A stretch of DNA of 50,021 bases from an uncultured Eubacteriales bacterium (GCA_900542005.1 UQLW01000024.1:1-50021), one strand, 5' to 3'. Shown: positions 41,686 to 50,021, counted from the first letter of the stretch. Made by a program: numbers and translations. The notes: a model not told the origin generated them from the sequence alone.

Positions 41686-44496
41686 CTATCCCTTCGGGTT
41701 CATATCTTTGGCTGCCGCCAGCGCCTGATACCGGCGCATCAGCTCGGCCACGCAGGATGCCTCCGTGGTATCCCGGATGGGCATGCCATAGGCTTCCATG
41801 ACCGCCTTGTCGTTCTGCTGGTGGGCCTTGCGCAGCTCCGGCGGCATGGTGACTTCGTCATACAGGTCGGCAAGGCTGCAATCCGGGTACAGGGCGCGGG
41901 CGTCCAGGATGGCCTGCGCGGTCTGTTCAATTTTTGCCTTCTGTGCGTCGCTGGGCGTGGGCCAAGGGAAGTTGTTATAAACGATGTCTTTAGAGTAGCG
42001 GTAATCGCTCTTAAGACGTCCTGCAACGGCACGCATCCAAGACATATGAACATTGGATGTTAAAATGCTGAAATGATACAAAGAGGCATCTGGAATTATG
42101 AAAACCAGATCTGTGCATATGGTTTGATTATCCAGAAATCCTATTGGGATATAACGTCGTCGTTCGGATGATACTTTGGGCACAACAATAAATTCATCTG
42201 GATTCAATATCTCACGAAAGACCATCGGTGTATCCGCTAACTTGCGCCTGCCTGCATCCGGCGAATTCAAGCGATCTTCCCTGCATTTTTCGATACGCTC
42301 CATTACGGCAGGCATTTTCCTGATTTCTGCCGGATTCGCACCGACAAGCCACAGACACCATCGCCTTTTGTTATTGATGAATTCAACAGACCCCATCAGG
42401 CGTTTGATATATTCAGCGGCGGCGGGTTCGCGCTTGATGAACGTTTCATAATCATCCTGTTCAATGATAAGATGGCCGCCATCAGCAGGCCGATTACCTG
42501 TGGTCATATCAGGTACTGCACAAATCGGTTTTGCTCGATTCTCGATGAACACATTATCCGCATCCACGAGGTAAGCGTTGATGTTCTTCACGGTCTGCAC
42601 ACGATCCGCGATATACAGCCTGCGCGGCGCGTGATTTTCTGCCGTACTGAATCCCACAATCACGCAATGGACATGCGCCTTGATGCTGGCTTCGCTGTCC
42701 CAGCGGAAGGTACGATGGGCGAAATCAATATGAATGCCGAAACGCTCGTACAGCGGCTTCCATACGCTTGCTACCTGTTCGCCCTGCGTGATGGAGTTCG
42801 TCGAAACCAATGCGGTGCGAATAGAGGTATTCTGCATCAGCTGTGCCGCCTTGAAATACCAGCCTGCCACATAGTCAATTTTCCCTGCAGTCTTGTAGGG
42901 TTTGCCCTTTTCATCGGTATAGATGGAAAGAATATCTTTTTTCTGCTGGTCCGATTGCAGCGAATACCCCACAAAGGGCGGGTTTCCCATGATATAGTTC
43001 AGCTTAAGCTTGGGCACGACGCTTTCCCAGTCCATCCGCAGGGCGTTGCCCTCCACGATGTTGACATAGCCTTTCAGCGGCAGAAAGTCCAGCTGCATGT
43101 GGACGATGTCCTCCGTCGCCTTCATCGTCTGGCTTTCCGCAATCCACAGCGCCGTCTTGGCCACCGTCGCCGCAAAGTCGTTGATCTCGATCCCATAGAA
43201 CTGCCCAATGGATACCTTTATGGGATTAGCCCCCTCAAAGCCCAGGGCGATCTGCCCGCCCTGCAGCGCCTCCAGCGCTTCGTTTTCCAGCTTCCGCAGC
43301 GAAAGGTAGGTTTCCGTCAGGAAGTTGCCGCTGCCGCAGGCTGGATCCAGGAAGGCCAGCGAAGCCAGCTTGTCCTGGAACGCCTTGAGGCGGCGCTCGC
43401 GCATGCGCTGCACCGGCGTTTGCCGGATCTCATCCAGCTCAGCGCTCAGCTCGTCCAGGAACAGCGGATCGATCACCTTATGGATATTCTCGATGGAGGT
43501 ATAGTGCATCCCGCCCTTGCGCCGGGTTTCCGGGTTCAGCGTGGATTCAAACACCGCGCCGAATATGGTGGGGCTGATCTCGCTCCAGTTGAAGTCCTCG
43601 CTGGCCTTGGCCAGCAGCAGTTCATAGATTGCCTCGTCAAACACAGGGATCTCAATATTTTCATCCGAGAACAGGCCGCCGTTGACATAGGGGAACGCGG
43701 CCAAGCCCGGATCGTCGCCCGCAAGGTAAGGGTCGCGCTGCTCTATCGCCGTATCCAGCACGCGGAACAGCTTAATTAGCGCCTGCCGCGCGCCCCTGGC
43801 TCCCGCTTCACGAAGGTAATCGTGGAACATATTATGCCTGCCGAATATGCCCGCGTCCTCGGCATACAGGCAGAACACCAAGCGCACGCAGAGCATATTC
43901 AGGCTCTTCAGCGCCCGTTCGCTGTTGGGGTCGATGTACTGCTTCTGGAGGGCGTCGTACAGCCGGCCCACCAGCTCCCCCGCCTGCATGGAAATATCCA
44001 TCTCGCGCTTGACGTGCTCATCCCCTGTATCCACAAGGAAATGCAGCCGGGGATATTCCTTCTCCAAATCGGCCAGAGCGACCACCTCCGGCGCGTCGTT
44101 GGGGCGGTTCATGTCGTGAATATGGAATTCTTGGAAATTGCATACGACGATCCAGCGCGGGTTCTGATTGTGGGGCAGATAGCCCGCATACCGCCGGGCC
44201 TGCTGATAGGGCGTCAGCACGGAGCCGTCGGACTGCTTATACCCCCTGCGCAGATCGATCTCTCGGCCTTTTTGTTCGATCAGCACCCGCGTTTGCGGGA
44301 TATAACCGTCGATAAAGCTGGTATGGCCAAGCTGGACCTGCTCCTCAAAGGTCATATACTCGGCCGGGTGCTCCACCCCGAAAAGGTCGGCCAGCAGCGA
44401 AAGCCAGAACTTCTGGCTTTCTCCTTTTTCATAGCCTTTATCCTTCCAATATTCTGCAAAGCGCTTGGCCGCCGTCCGCCGCTGCATATCGTTCAT
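41686..44496 (-). CDS. MmeI-like type IIG/IIL restriction-modification enzyme
   Basis: This 936-residue enzyme combines DNA cleavage and methylation. The N-terminal part has a PD-(D/E)xK-like nuclease set (D63, E74, K76 in 'FIDGY..LIEQK'). A helical linker follows. The N6-adenine methylase core has motif I 'FLDPACGSGNFL' near residue 380 and the catalytic 'NPPFVG' from residue 502. A large target-recognition domain and a C-terminal helical part follow. No separate specificity or modification gene is nearby, as expected for single-chain MmeI-type systems. The recognition part (42061-42180) is only about 38% GC by my count, against about 60% at 43201-43260, which suggests transfer. The ribosome-binding site is weak. 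Confidence 0.88.
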   Translation of the reverse strand: MNDMQRRTAAKRFAEYWKDKGYEKGESQKFWLSLLADLFGVEHPAEYMTFEEQVQLGHTSFIDGYIPQTRVLIEQKGREIDLRRGYKQSDGSVLTPYQQARRYAGYLPHNQNPRWIVVCNFQEFHIHDMNRPNDAPEVVALADLEKEYPRLHFLVDTGDEHVKREMDISMQAGELVGRLYDALQKQYIDPNSERALKSLNMLCVRLVFCLYAEDAGIFGRHNMFHDYLREAGARGARQALIKLFRVLDTAIEQRDPYLAGDDPGLAAFPYVNGGLFSDENIEIPVFDEAIYELLLAKASEDFNWSEISPTIFGAVFESTLNPETRRKGGMHYTSIENIHKVIDPLFLDELSAELDEIRQTPVQRMRERRLKAFQDKLASLAFLDPACGSGNFLTETYLSLRKLENEALEALQGGQIALGFEGANPIKVSIGQFYGIEINDFAATVAKTALWIAESQTMKATEDIVHMQLDFLPLKGYVNIVEGNALRMDWESVVPKLKLNYIMGNPPFVGYSLQSDQQKKDILSIYTDEKGKPYKTAGKIDYVAGWYFKAAQLMQNTSIRTALVSTNSITQGEQVASVWKPLYERFGIHIDFAHRTFRWDSEASIKAHVHCVIVGFSTAENHAPRRLYIADRVQTVKNINAYLVDADNVFIENRAKPICAVPDMTTGNRPADGGHLIIEQDDYETFIKREPAAAEYIKRLMGSVEFINNKRRWCLWLVGANPAEIRKMPAVMERIEKCREDRLNSPDAGRRKLADTPMVFREILNPDEFIVVPKVSSERRRYIPIGFLDNQTICTDLVFIIPDASLYHFSILTSNVHMSWMRAVAGRLKSDYRYSKDIVYNNFPWPTPSDAQKAKIEQTAQAILDARALYPDCSLADLYDEVTMPPELRKAHQQNDKAVMEAYGMPIRDTTEASCVAELMRRYQALAAAKDMNPKG

Positions 44497-44529
44497 ATCC
44501 GCACCGCCTGAAAATCCTGTTATTTGTTC

Positions 44530-44538
44530 AGTGTACCA
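44530..44538 (-). promoter_or_regulatory. Possible extended -10 promoter of the restriction-modification gene
   Basis: On the minus strand TGGTACACT (44530-44538): a TACACT hexamer with a TG extension, about 35 bases before the gene. Confidence 0.35.
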
Positions 44539-44646
44539 TATTCGCAGCGTTAACGGAAGGAAAAGCTTGGGCGGAGGCCCGTTTGACGCCCTTATGGATA
44601 ACCGCTCCAGGCCCTATGCAAAAGGCGCCTCGTCCGGTATGCTACC

Positions 44647-44690
44647 GGGCGGGGCGCCCTGCCCTCCTATGCCGCCCGCTTATGGCGGGC
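44647..44690. repeat. Two adjacent GC-rich inverted repeats
   Basis: A palindrome GGGCGGGGCGCCCTGCCC (44647-44664) is followed by the hairpin GCCCGC-TTATG-GCGGGC (44674-44690). Neither is followed by a T-run. They lie between the ferritin-like gene and the restriction-modification gene and may act as weak terminators or RNA-stabilising elements. Confidence 0.4.
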
Positions 44691-44706
44691 AGCCGGGGCC
44701 TTGGGG

Positions 44707-45957
44707 TTATTTGTGGTTCGGGTCGCGGCCAACCGTGGTATTATCCTGCGTGCGGCATTGCAGCTCGGGGATGGGGTTGGGGCTGTCTTCATAGCGGTAA
44801 TCCTGGCCGTTCTTGCAGATCGAGGCTTCGATCACCCGGTGGCTGTTAACCATATTGACATCCGGATTGACCACACCCTGATAGAAGAAGAACTTGGCGT
44901 TGGCGGGCATCTCCCCGACGGGCCGGTAGTCCTCCAGGTCGGCGGTCAGCCATACCGTATTCTTCAGCACGCTGCGGACATACTCTTTATTGCCGCGGAA
45001 GCGCAGCAGCTCGGGGAATTCCCCATTGGGGATCACCTGCTGCCAATGCTTGCCCTCATACTGGGAAAGCAGCTGCGCCGCCCGGTGCAGATGGGCCACC
45101 TCCTGCTGGAAACAGCGCTCCCACACCGCCTTGACGCAGGGATCGGTTTCGTCCTCATAGCAGGAGTAATACAGATAGCATTCGGTATATTCATGCAGCA
45201 GCAGGCTCTCCAGCCAGGTGGCGTTGGGATCCAGCAGGCTGCCGTAATGGCTCACATGCTGCTCCTCGACCATGGCGATCTCCTGGTAGAGCTGCCGCCC
45301 AAGGTCCGTGGGATGGAAGCAGGCGTTGTTCATGTAATAATTCATGGTCTGCTGCTCCGCCGCCGTGATGATGGAAACATTGAGCTTGGTGATGGGCTCG
45401 GCCGCCATAAAGTCCACATGCCGCTTGACCGAATCAAAGGGATACCGGTGATGGGCGATGGTGGGCCGGGCCGGCATAATCTCGGTATAGCAGCCAACCA
45501 GGCGCTCGGCCAGCTCGCCCTGCTCCATCTCCAGCAGGTCGCCGTACCGGTACAGGTGATCGAAGTCCTCCAGCAGGGCGAAATCCAGCGCCATCTTCAC
45601 ATAGGCGTCGGGCTCGCGCTGCGCCAGGATGGCCGTCAGCTCCACCGCCAGCTGCTCATATCCGATGGTGTGCTCCAGCACGTTTTCGTCCTTGGGCTTC
45701 AGGCAGGAGATTTTCTTTTGCTGCTGCTGCTCGATGCGCCGCAGAAGCGCCAGCTCCCGCCTAAGGTCGTTGTTGTCGGTATGCCGGTGGAACTGGTGGG
45801 AGAACCACACCGCCTCAAACTCCGTGCCGTTCATCAAAATGATGCGCAGCCGGGTAAAGGGATCCACCTCGTACTTATTGTAGCTATAGGGGTACAGCTC
45901 TTTCCAGTTTTCAATGGTCGAATCGATGGATTCAGGATGTAAGGTAAAAGGGTTCAT
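44707..45957 (-). CDS. Uncharacterised ferritin-like (di-iron four-helix) protein
   Basis: I do not recognise this 416-residue protein as a named family. Its centre has the residue pattern of a ferritin-like di-iron bundle: E201, then E231xxH234, then E256 (or E259), then E286xxH289, at spacing of about 25-30 residues as expected for four helices. A further E130/H134 pair lies upstream. The N-terminal 90 residues and C-terminal 100 residues are extra and His/Cys-containing ('WFSHQFHRH'; a final 'CRTQD'). There is no signal peptide. AAGGAGG precedes the ATG. It could be an oxygen- or peroxide-handling protein or an oxidoreductase; this is inference. Confidence 0.5.
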   Translation of the reverse strand: MNPFTLHPESIDSTIENWKELYPYSYNKYEVDPFTRLRIILMNGTEFEAVWFSHQFHRHTDNNDLRRELALLRRIEQQQQKKISCLKPKDENVLEHTIGYEQLAVELTAILAQREPDAYVKMALDFALLEDFDHLYRYGDLLEMEQGELAERLVGCYTEIMPARPTIAHHRYPFDSVKRHVDFMAAEPITKLNVSIITAAEQQTMNYYMNNACFHPTDLGRQLYQEIAMVEEQHVSHYGSLLDPNATWLESLLLHEYTECYLYYSCYEDETDPCVKAVWERCFQQEVAHLHRAAQLLSQYEGKHWQQVIPNGEFPELLRFRGNKEYVRSVLKNTVWLTADLEDYRPVGEMPANAKFFFYQGVVNPDVNMVNSHRVIEASICKNGQDYRYEDSPNPIPELQCRTQDNTTVGRDPNHK

Positions 45958-45976
45958 GACAGAACCTCCTTATGCT

Positions 45977-45985
45977 AGGATATCA
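45977..45985 (-). promoter_or_regulatory. Possible extended -10 promoter of the ferritin-like gene
   Basis: On the minus strand TGATATCCT (45977-45985): TATCCT with a TG extension, about 20 bases before the start codon. Confidence 0.35.
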
Positions 45986-46019
45986 TCAGCATGCCCGAGG
46001 CTGACATAAATAATGTATG

Positions 46020-46057
46020 AAAAAAGGGAACAAACCGTTCAGTCACGGCTTGTTCCC
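46020..46057 (-). terminator. Intrinsic terminator of the second MATE gene
   Basis: A 13-base arm GGGAACAAACCGT with its near-complement (46026-46038 and 46045-46057, one mismatch), a six-base loop and six T residues on the minus strand. Confidence 0.92.
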
Positions 46058-46071
46058 CGGAAGGACAGGCG

Positions 46072-47418
46072 CTATATGATCTTTTTCTGCGTCCATCTGG
46101 AGCCCCGGAAGCGGATAAGGAAAATGACGGCCCGCACGACCCAGTCCATAAACATGGCGATCCACACGCCCATTACGCCCATATTCAGGCCCTGGGCCAG
46201 GACATAGCTCATGATAACGCGGCAGATCCACATGGAGGCCACCGAGCAGATCATGGTAAAACGCGCGTCGCCGGCCGCCCGCAGCGCGTTGGGCAGGGTA
46301 AAGGACATGGGCCAAAAGAAGATACAGCAAAGGCTGTGGGCGATCAGGATCTCAAAGGCGATGGACGACGCCTCCGGCGAGAGATGAAAGCAGCTGACGA
46401 TCCAGCGGCAGGCCGCCATCTCCGCCAGATTCAAAAGCAGCATCGACCCGTAGGTCAGCTTCATGAGCAGCTTGGTATAATAGCGGGCCTGGTCATAGTC
46501 CTGCGCGCCGACGCACCGGCCCACGATGGTAATCATCGCAAGGCCGATGGCCGACCCCGGGATGATGGCGATCCCCGCCACCGAATTGCCCACCGCGTTA
46601 GCTGCGATAGCCGAGGTGCCAAAGGTGGCAATCAGCCCCTGCACCAGGATTTTGCCAAACTGGAACATCCCGTTCTCCAGGCCGTTGGGCACGCCCACCC
46701 GCAGAATCCGCTTGATCATATCGAAGCGGAGGGATAACCGGCGGTAGCTGATAATATGGATGGGGTTGGCCCGATTACGCAAAAGCACCAGCATCGCCAC
46801 GGCGCCGGCCATACGGGAAATAAGCGTCGCCAGCGCCGCGCCGAACACGCCCATGTGAAAGCCATAAATGGTAATCGCGTTGCCCACCACGTTGATCAGG
46901 TTCATCACGACCGAGGTTTCCAGCGAAATCTTGGAATTACCCATGGACCGGAAAAGGGCCGCGCCAGCGTTATAAATGGCAAGGAAGGGATACGACAGCG
47001 CCGAAAGCAGGAAATAGGTCTGCGCGTTTCGCATGACCTCCGCTTCGATACCGCCAAAAATCAGCCGCAGCAGCCAATCCTTGGCCACCAGGGAAACGCC
47101 CATGACCCCCAGCGCCAGAAGCGTGATGGCCGTAACCAGCTGCTGGGCGCTGACGCAGGCGTTCTCCTCCTCCCGGCGCCCCAGATACTGGGAGGCCACC
47201 ACCGCGCCGCCGGTCGCCAGCGCGGAAAAGATGTTAATGAGCAGGATGTTGATGGTATCCACCAGGGAGACGCCGGAAACCGCCGCCTCGCCTGCCGAGG
47301 AAACCATCACGGTATCGGCCATACCGATGGTGACAGCCAGAAGCTGCTCCAGCACCAGCGGAATAATCAGCCGCTTTAGATCCTGTTTGGAAAATAGCCG
47401 TCCCGCAGCCGCCTCCAT
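46072..47418 (-). CDS. MATE family efflux transporter
   Basis: This 448-residue protein has about twelve helices and the MATE signatures 'IPLVLEQLLAVTIGMADTVM' (residues 20-40) and 'ATGGAVVASQYLGRREEENA'. It is longer and different from the MATE protein at 25586-26911. The start at 47418 is chosen because GGAGG lies seven bases upstream, giving the normal length; in-frame codons back to 47604 run through the promoter and leader. The leader carries a hairpin and tandem repeats suggesting regulation. The LysR gene upstream is on the same strand but separate. Confidence 0.88.
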   Translation of the reverse strand: MEAAAGRLFSKQDLKRLIIPLVLEQLLAVTIGMADTVMVSSAGEAAVSGVSLVDTINILLINIFSALATGGAVVASQYLGRREEENACVSAQQLVTAITLLALGVMGVSLVAKDWLLRLIFGGIEAEVMRNAQTYFLLSALSYPFLAIYNAGAALFRSMGNSKISLETSVVMNLINVVGNAITIYGFHMGVFGAALATLISRMAGAVAMLVLLRNRANPIHIISYRRLSLRFDMIKRILRVGVPNGLENGMFQFGKILVQGLIATFGTSAIAANAVGNSVAGIAIIPGSAIGLAMITIVGRCVGAQDYDQARYYTKLLMKLTYGSMLLLNLAEMAACRWIVSCFHLSPEASSIAFEILIAHSLCCIFFWPMSFTLPNALRAAGDARFTMICSVASMWICRVIMSYVLAQGLNMGVMGVWIAMFMDWVVRAVIFLIRFRGSRWTQKKII

Positions 47419-47443
47419 ATCCATTCCTCCCCCCAAAAGGCCA

Positions 47444-47539
47444 TAATAAAGCCGCTTGCTGCCAAGCGGCCCGCTGCTTTGATTCGCCCGATAACTGTAT
47501 AACTGTAAGCTAGTATACCATGTTTTCCCCATCCCACAA
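47444..47539 (-). promoter_or_regulatory. Promoter and hairpin leader of the second MATE gene
   Basis: On the minus strand TTGTGG (47534-47539) and TATACT (47512-47517) are 16 bases apart. Tandem ATAACTGT copies (47491-47506, plus strand) lie at the expected start site. An 8-base stem (47451-47458 with 47463-47470) with a four-base loop is followed by TTTATT, 20 bases before the ribosome-binding site. It could attenuate transcription; the repeats could be an operator. Confidence 0.45.
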
Positions 47540-47613
47540 GCCCCCGCGGGCCTTCCGGGCGGATTTTGGAATATTCCCGTCTTTTCCCCCGCCCTCCTTG
47601 GCAAAAATGACGC

Positions 47614-48501
47614 CTACAGCTCCTGCTGGCCGAGCTTTTGGCACAGCCCGATCAGGTATTGGGCCGAAGGCGAAAGGAACTTGTGCTCATGGTAGACCAC
47701 GGAAAGGTTCCGCGGGAACCGCACCCCCTCCACCGCCAGGCGGCGCACCCTGCCCTGGCGCACCTCTTCGCGGGCCAGCCGTTCCGGCAGGATGGTCAGC
47801 CCCAGCCCCGCCCGCACCGCGCTGAGGATCGCGCCGGTGGAGATGCTTTCCCATACCGGATGGAGCGTGCAGCCCTCCACGCGCATCACCGAATCGATCA
47901 GCTCCCGGGTGCCGCTGCCCTCCTCCCGCAGCAGGAGCCGGGCCTGGGAAAGCTGCTCCAGGGTAATCACGCCCTTCTCCGCCGCCGGGTCGTCCGCCGG
48001 GCAGAGGACAACCAGCTCGTCGGTCAGAAACGGGATGGTTTCCAGCTTATCCCAGGGGCTGACCCCCTCCACCAGCGCCAGGTCCAGCCGGTTTTCCATC
48101 ACCCGCTGCTGCAGGCTGTTGGAGTTGTCCACCGTGACCCGCAGCTCCACCTGGGGGAACTGCCGAGCAAAGGCCTGGGCGAGCTGCGGCATCAGGCAGG
48201 TGCCGCAGGTGATGCTGGCCCCCACCCGCAAAAAGCCCGCGCCGTCTAAATTGCGCACGCTGCGCTCCATCTCCTCATACAGCGTCAGGATATGCCGGGC
48301 ATAGGTCAGAAACCGCTCCCCTGCCTGCGTCAGGTGCAGCCTGCGGGCGATGCGGTCAAAAAAAGGGACGCCATAATATCCCTCGAGCTCCTGCAGCGCC
48401 AGGCTCACCGAGGGCTGCGCCATGTACAAGGCCCGCGCCGCCGCCGTAACCCCGCCCGTGTCGCAAACCGTTACAAAGATTCTCAGATGCCGAAGCGTCA
48501 T
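47614..48501 (-). CDS. LysR family transcriptional regulator
   Basis: This 295-residue regulator has the N-terminal winged helix ('GGVTAAARALYMAQPSVSLA') and the two-lobe effector domain ('GFLRVGASITCGTCLMPQLA' near residue 90, then 'LVVLCPADDPAAEKG'). It resembles the CysB/CbbR-type branch with a TCGT segment at the effector entry. It is divergent from the chromate transporter genes and probably controls them. The ATG at 48501 is preceded by GAGG six bases upstream; an ATG 12 bases earlier overlaps that site. Confidence 0.9.
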   Translation of the reverse strand: MTLRHLRIFVTVCDTGGVTAAARALYMAQPSVSLALQELEGYYGVPFFDRIARRLHLTQAGERFLTYARHILTLYEEMERSVRNLDGAGFLRVGASITCGTCLMPQLAQAFARQFPQVELRVTVDNSNSLQQRVMENRLDLALVEGVSPWDKLETIPFLTDELVVLCPADDPAAEKGVITLEQLSQARLLLREEGSGTRELIDSVMRVEGCTLHPVWESISTGAILSAVRAGLGLTILPERLAREEVRQGRVRRLAVEGVRFPRNLSVVYHEHKFLSPSAQYLIGLCQKLGQQEL

Positions 48502-48612
48502 TTTCAACCTCATTCATAGTGTTTTTGTTATGAAATATATACTATTATACTATTTTCATGATCGACCGGCAAGGCGTACAATAGGGTAAGAAGCATTGGA
48601 AGGGAGACGCCT
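48502..48612. promoter_or_regulatory. Divergent regulatory region between LysR and chromate transporter genes
   Basis: AT-rich 111-base region with a near-direct repeat of ACTATTAT/ACTATTTT (48541-48557) and a TACAAT -10-like hexamer (48577-48582) facing the transporter genes. It fits a LysR-controlled divergent promoter, but I see no clear -35 on the plus strand. Confidence 0.4.
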
Positions 48613-49179
48613 ATGAAAACCCAAACCTATCTAAAGCTATTCACCAGCACCTTCTACATCAGCGCCTTTACCTTTGGCGGCGGTTTTGTCATCATACCGC
48701 TTCTGCGCAAGAAATTCGTGGACGACTTAGGCTGGCTGCAGGAGGAGGAGATGATGGATCTGGCCGCCATCGCCCAATCCTCGCCGGGGCCCATCGCCGT
48801 CAACGCCTCCATCCTCATCGGGCACAAGGTGGCAGGCGTGCCGGGCGCGCTGTGCACCATCCTGGGCACCGTGCTGCCGCCGCTGATCATCATCTCCATC
48901 GTATCGGTCTTCTACCAGCAGATCCGCGACAACGCGGCCGTAGGCGCGCTGCTCAAGGCGATGCGGGCCGCGGTCGCCGCGGTGATTGCCGACGTCGTCA
49001 TCACCATGGGGCGCAACGTATGGCGCAACCAGCGCTGGTTTGGCCTTGCACTGATGGCGCTGGCCTTTATCGCCAGCCGGTTCCTTGCGGTGAACGCCGC
49101 CTTTGTGGTGCTGGCGGCTGCGCTGGTCGGCGGCCTGAGTGCTAGCCTGCGCCTGCACCGGAAGGAGGGCGGCGCATGA
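48613..49179 (+). CDS. Chromate transporter family protein, first half
   Basis: This 188-residue protein is one CHR-domain half of the ChrA family ('FTFGGGFVIIPLLRKKFVDD' near residue 21, 'AIAQSSPGPIAVNASILIG' near residue 54) with five or six helices. Paired short CHR proteins form a heterodimer; in anaerobes they may move sulfate-like or other anions rather than chromate. The downstream partner overlaps its stop by four bases. GGGAG precedes the ATG. Confidence 0.9.
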   Translation: MKTQTYLKLFTSTFYISAFTFGGGFVIIPLLRKKFVDDLGWLQEEEMMDLAAIAQSSPGPIAVNASILIGHKVAGVPGALCTILGTVLPPLIIISIVSVFYQQIRDNAAVGALLKAMRAAVAAVIADVVITMGRNVWRNQRWFGLALMALAFIASRFLAVNAAFVVLAAALVGGLSASLRLHRKEGGA

Positions 49180-49724
49180 TCCTGCTTGAGCTTTTCTGGA
49201 GCTTCTTCCAAATCGGCCTGTTCAGCTTCGGCGGCGGCAACGCGGCCATGCCCTTCATCCAGGCCCAGGTGGTGGATCTGCATGGATGGCTGACGCTGAC
49301 GGAATTTGCGGATCTTGTCACCCTGGCGGAAATGACGCCCGGCCCCATCGGCGTCAACGCCGCCACCTTCGTCGGCACCCGCCTGGGCGGCGTTGGCGGC
49401 GCCCTGATTGCCACAGCGGGCTGCGTGCTGCCCTCCTGCGTCATCGCCATCGCCCTGTCGGTCTGCTACAAGCGCCTGCGGGACAACGCCGTCTTTAAGG
49501 GCGTGCTCCAGGGCCTGCGTCCGGCGGTCGTGGCCCTCATTGCCTCGGCGGGGCTCACCATCGCCCTTCTGGCCCTGCTGGGCGACAGCGGCCGCGCTTT
49601 CGACTGGATCGGGGCCGCCCTCTTTGCCGCCAGCCTCTTTGTGCTGCGCCGGTTCAAGCCCAATCCCATCTGGGTCATGCTGGGCGCGGGCGTATTGGGG
49701 ATGGGCTGTTATCTCATCCTTTGA
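49176..49724 (+). CDS. Chromate transporter family protein, second half
   Basis: This 182-residue second CHR-domain protein begins with an ATGA overlap of the first. It has the parallel motifs 'GLFSFGGGNAAMPFIQAQVV' near residue 12 and 'LAEMTPGPIGVNAATFVGTR' near residue 49. The two half-size proteins are oppositely oriented in the membrane in characterised pairs. It is translationally coupled to its partner and probably under the divergent LysR. Confidence 0.9.
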   Translation: MILLELFWSFFQIGLFSFGGGNAAMPFIQAQVVDLHGWLTLTEFADLVTLAEMTPGPIGVNAATFVGTRLGGVGGALIATAGCVLPSCVIAIALSVCYKRLRDNAVFKGVLQGLRPAVVALIASAGLTIALLALLGDSGRAFDWIGAALFAASLFVLRRFKPNPIWVMLGAGVLGMGCYLIL

Positions 49725-49773
49725 CCGGGCGGGCATTCCATGGTATGCTAAAGAAAAAGGCGGGAGTACCGGC

Positions 49774-49980
49774 ATGAATCAGGAACAAATCAACCGTATC
49801 AACCAATTGGCCCGGAAAAGCAAGACGCCTGAAGGGCTGACCGCGGAGGAAGCCGCCGAGCAGGCCGCCCTGCGCCGGGCCTATATCGACGCATATAAGC
49901 TGAGCCTCCGCCAGCAGCTGGAGAGCATCGTGGTGCAGGACGAAACTGGCGCAAAGCGCAAACTGCGCCCCAAGGCGTAA
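49774..49980 (+). CDS. DUF896 family protein (YnzC-like)
   Basis: This 68-residue basic helical protein matches DUF896 ('INRINQLARKSKTPEGLTAE' near the N-terminus, then 'RRAYIDAYKLSLRQQLESI'). In Bacillus the relative YnzC is linked to the SOS operon, but its function is not settled. GGGAG lies nine bases before the ATG. It follows the transporter genes by 49 bases, and I see no terminator between them. Confidence 0.92.
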   Translation: MNQEQINRINQLARKSKTPEGLTAEEAAEQAALRRAYIDAYKLSLRQQLESIVVQDETGAKRKLRPKA

Positions 49981-50021
49981 CCCTTTACATTCAGACACAA
50001 AACGCCGCCCGGTTGTGCTGC

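Noticed and set aside
42472..43779. 435-codon plus-strand open frame within the restriction-modification gene
   Set aside because: It is antisense to conserved methylase motifs and has no family resemblance.
1..50021. CRISPR array, tRNA, rRNA or transposon
   Set aside because: I saw no regularly spaced repeats, cloverleaf-like genes, rRNA signatures, transposase genes or flanking inverted repeats. A tRNAscan and IS search would settle this.

Overview
This window looks like chromosome from a GC-rich member of the Bacillota, class Clostridia. The pointers are the ylbJ-coaD-rsmD neighbourhood, a CwlD-type amidase, a DUF896 (YnzC-type) protein, a PerR-type regulator, consistently strong GGAGG ribosome-binding sites, frequent GTG starts and GC-rich hairpin terminators. 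The sugar-catabolic content fits a gut or anaerobic carbohydrate user, possibly Christensenellales-like; that last placement is inference. About 46 protein genes fill the window. I see no rRNA, tRNA, CRISPR array, transposase or phage gene.

Region 1 (1-9151) is core and housekeeping: a truncated DUF4358 lipoprotein, ylbJ, a coiled-coil protein, coaD and rsmD, a PRC-barrel protein, a 3-hydroxyisobutyrate-dehydrogenase-like reductase, perR with a Per-box-like palindrome on its promoter, a hydantoinase/oxoprolinase-family protein and an AI-2E-family permease. Region 2 (9203-14800) carries GH172 (DUF2961) coupled to an SGNH hydrolase, a membrane-anchored GT2 glycosyltransferase, and an orphan sugar-binding lipoprotein behind an AT-rich promoter region.

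Region 3 (14793-25514) is mixed: an M16 peptidase, a LysR regulator, purA, a membrane-bound XRE regulator, an HMA metal-binding protein, a GNAT fusion protein, an operon of cwlD, a metallophosphoesterase and a methyltransferase-fold protein, an SDR reductase and a URO-D-family protein. Region 4 (25586-39127) is carbohydrate-oriented: a MATE exporter with an attenuator-like leader, a sugar isomerase/Gfo-Idh operon divergent from an AraC regulator, uxaB-uxaA for hexuronate breakdown, a phosphoribosyltransferase, an MFS transporter divergent from Gfo/Idh and DUF4838 genes, and a GNAT.

Region 5 (39183-49980) has a self-regulated marR-flavin reductase pair, a GH125 mannosidase coupled to a solitary MmeI-like restriction-modification enzyme (probably acquired), an unusual ferritin-like protein, a second MATE exporter, a LysR regulator divergent from a two-gene chromate transporter, and a DUF896 protein. 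The best leads for something undescribed are the MATE leader RNA (26922-27069), the ferritin-like protein (44707-45957) and the restriction enzyme-mannosidase coupling.
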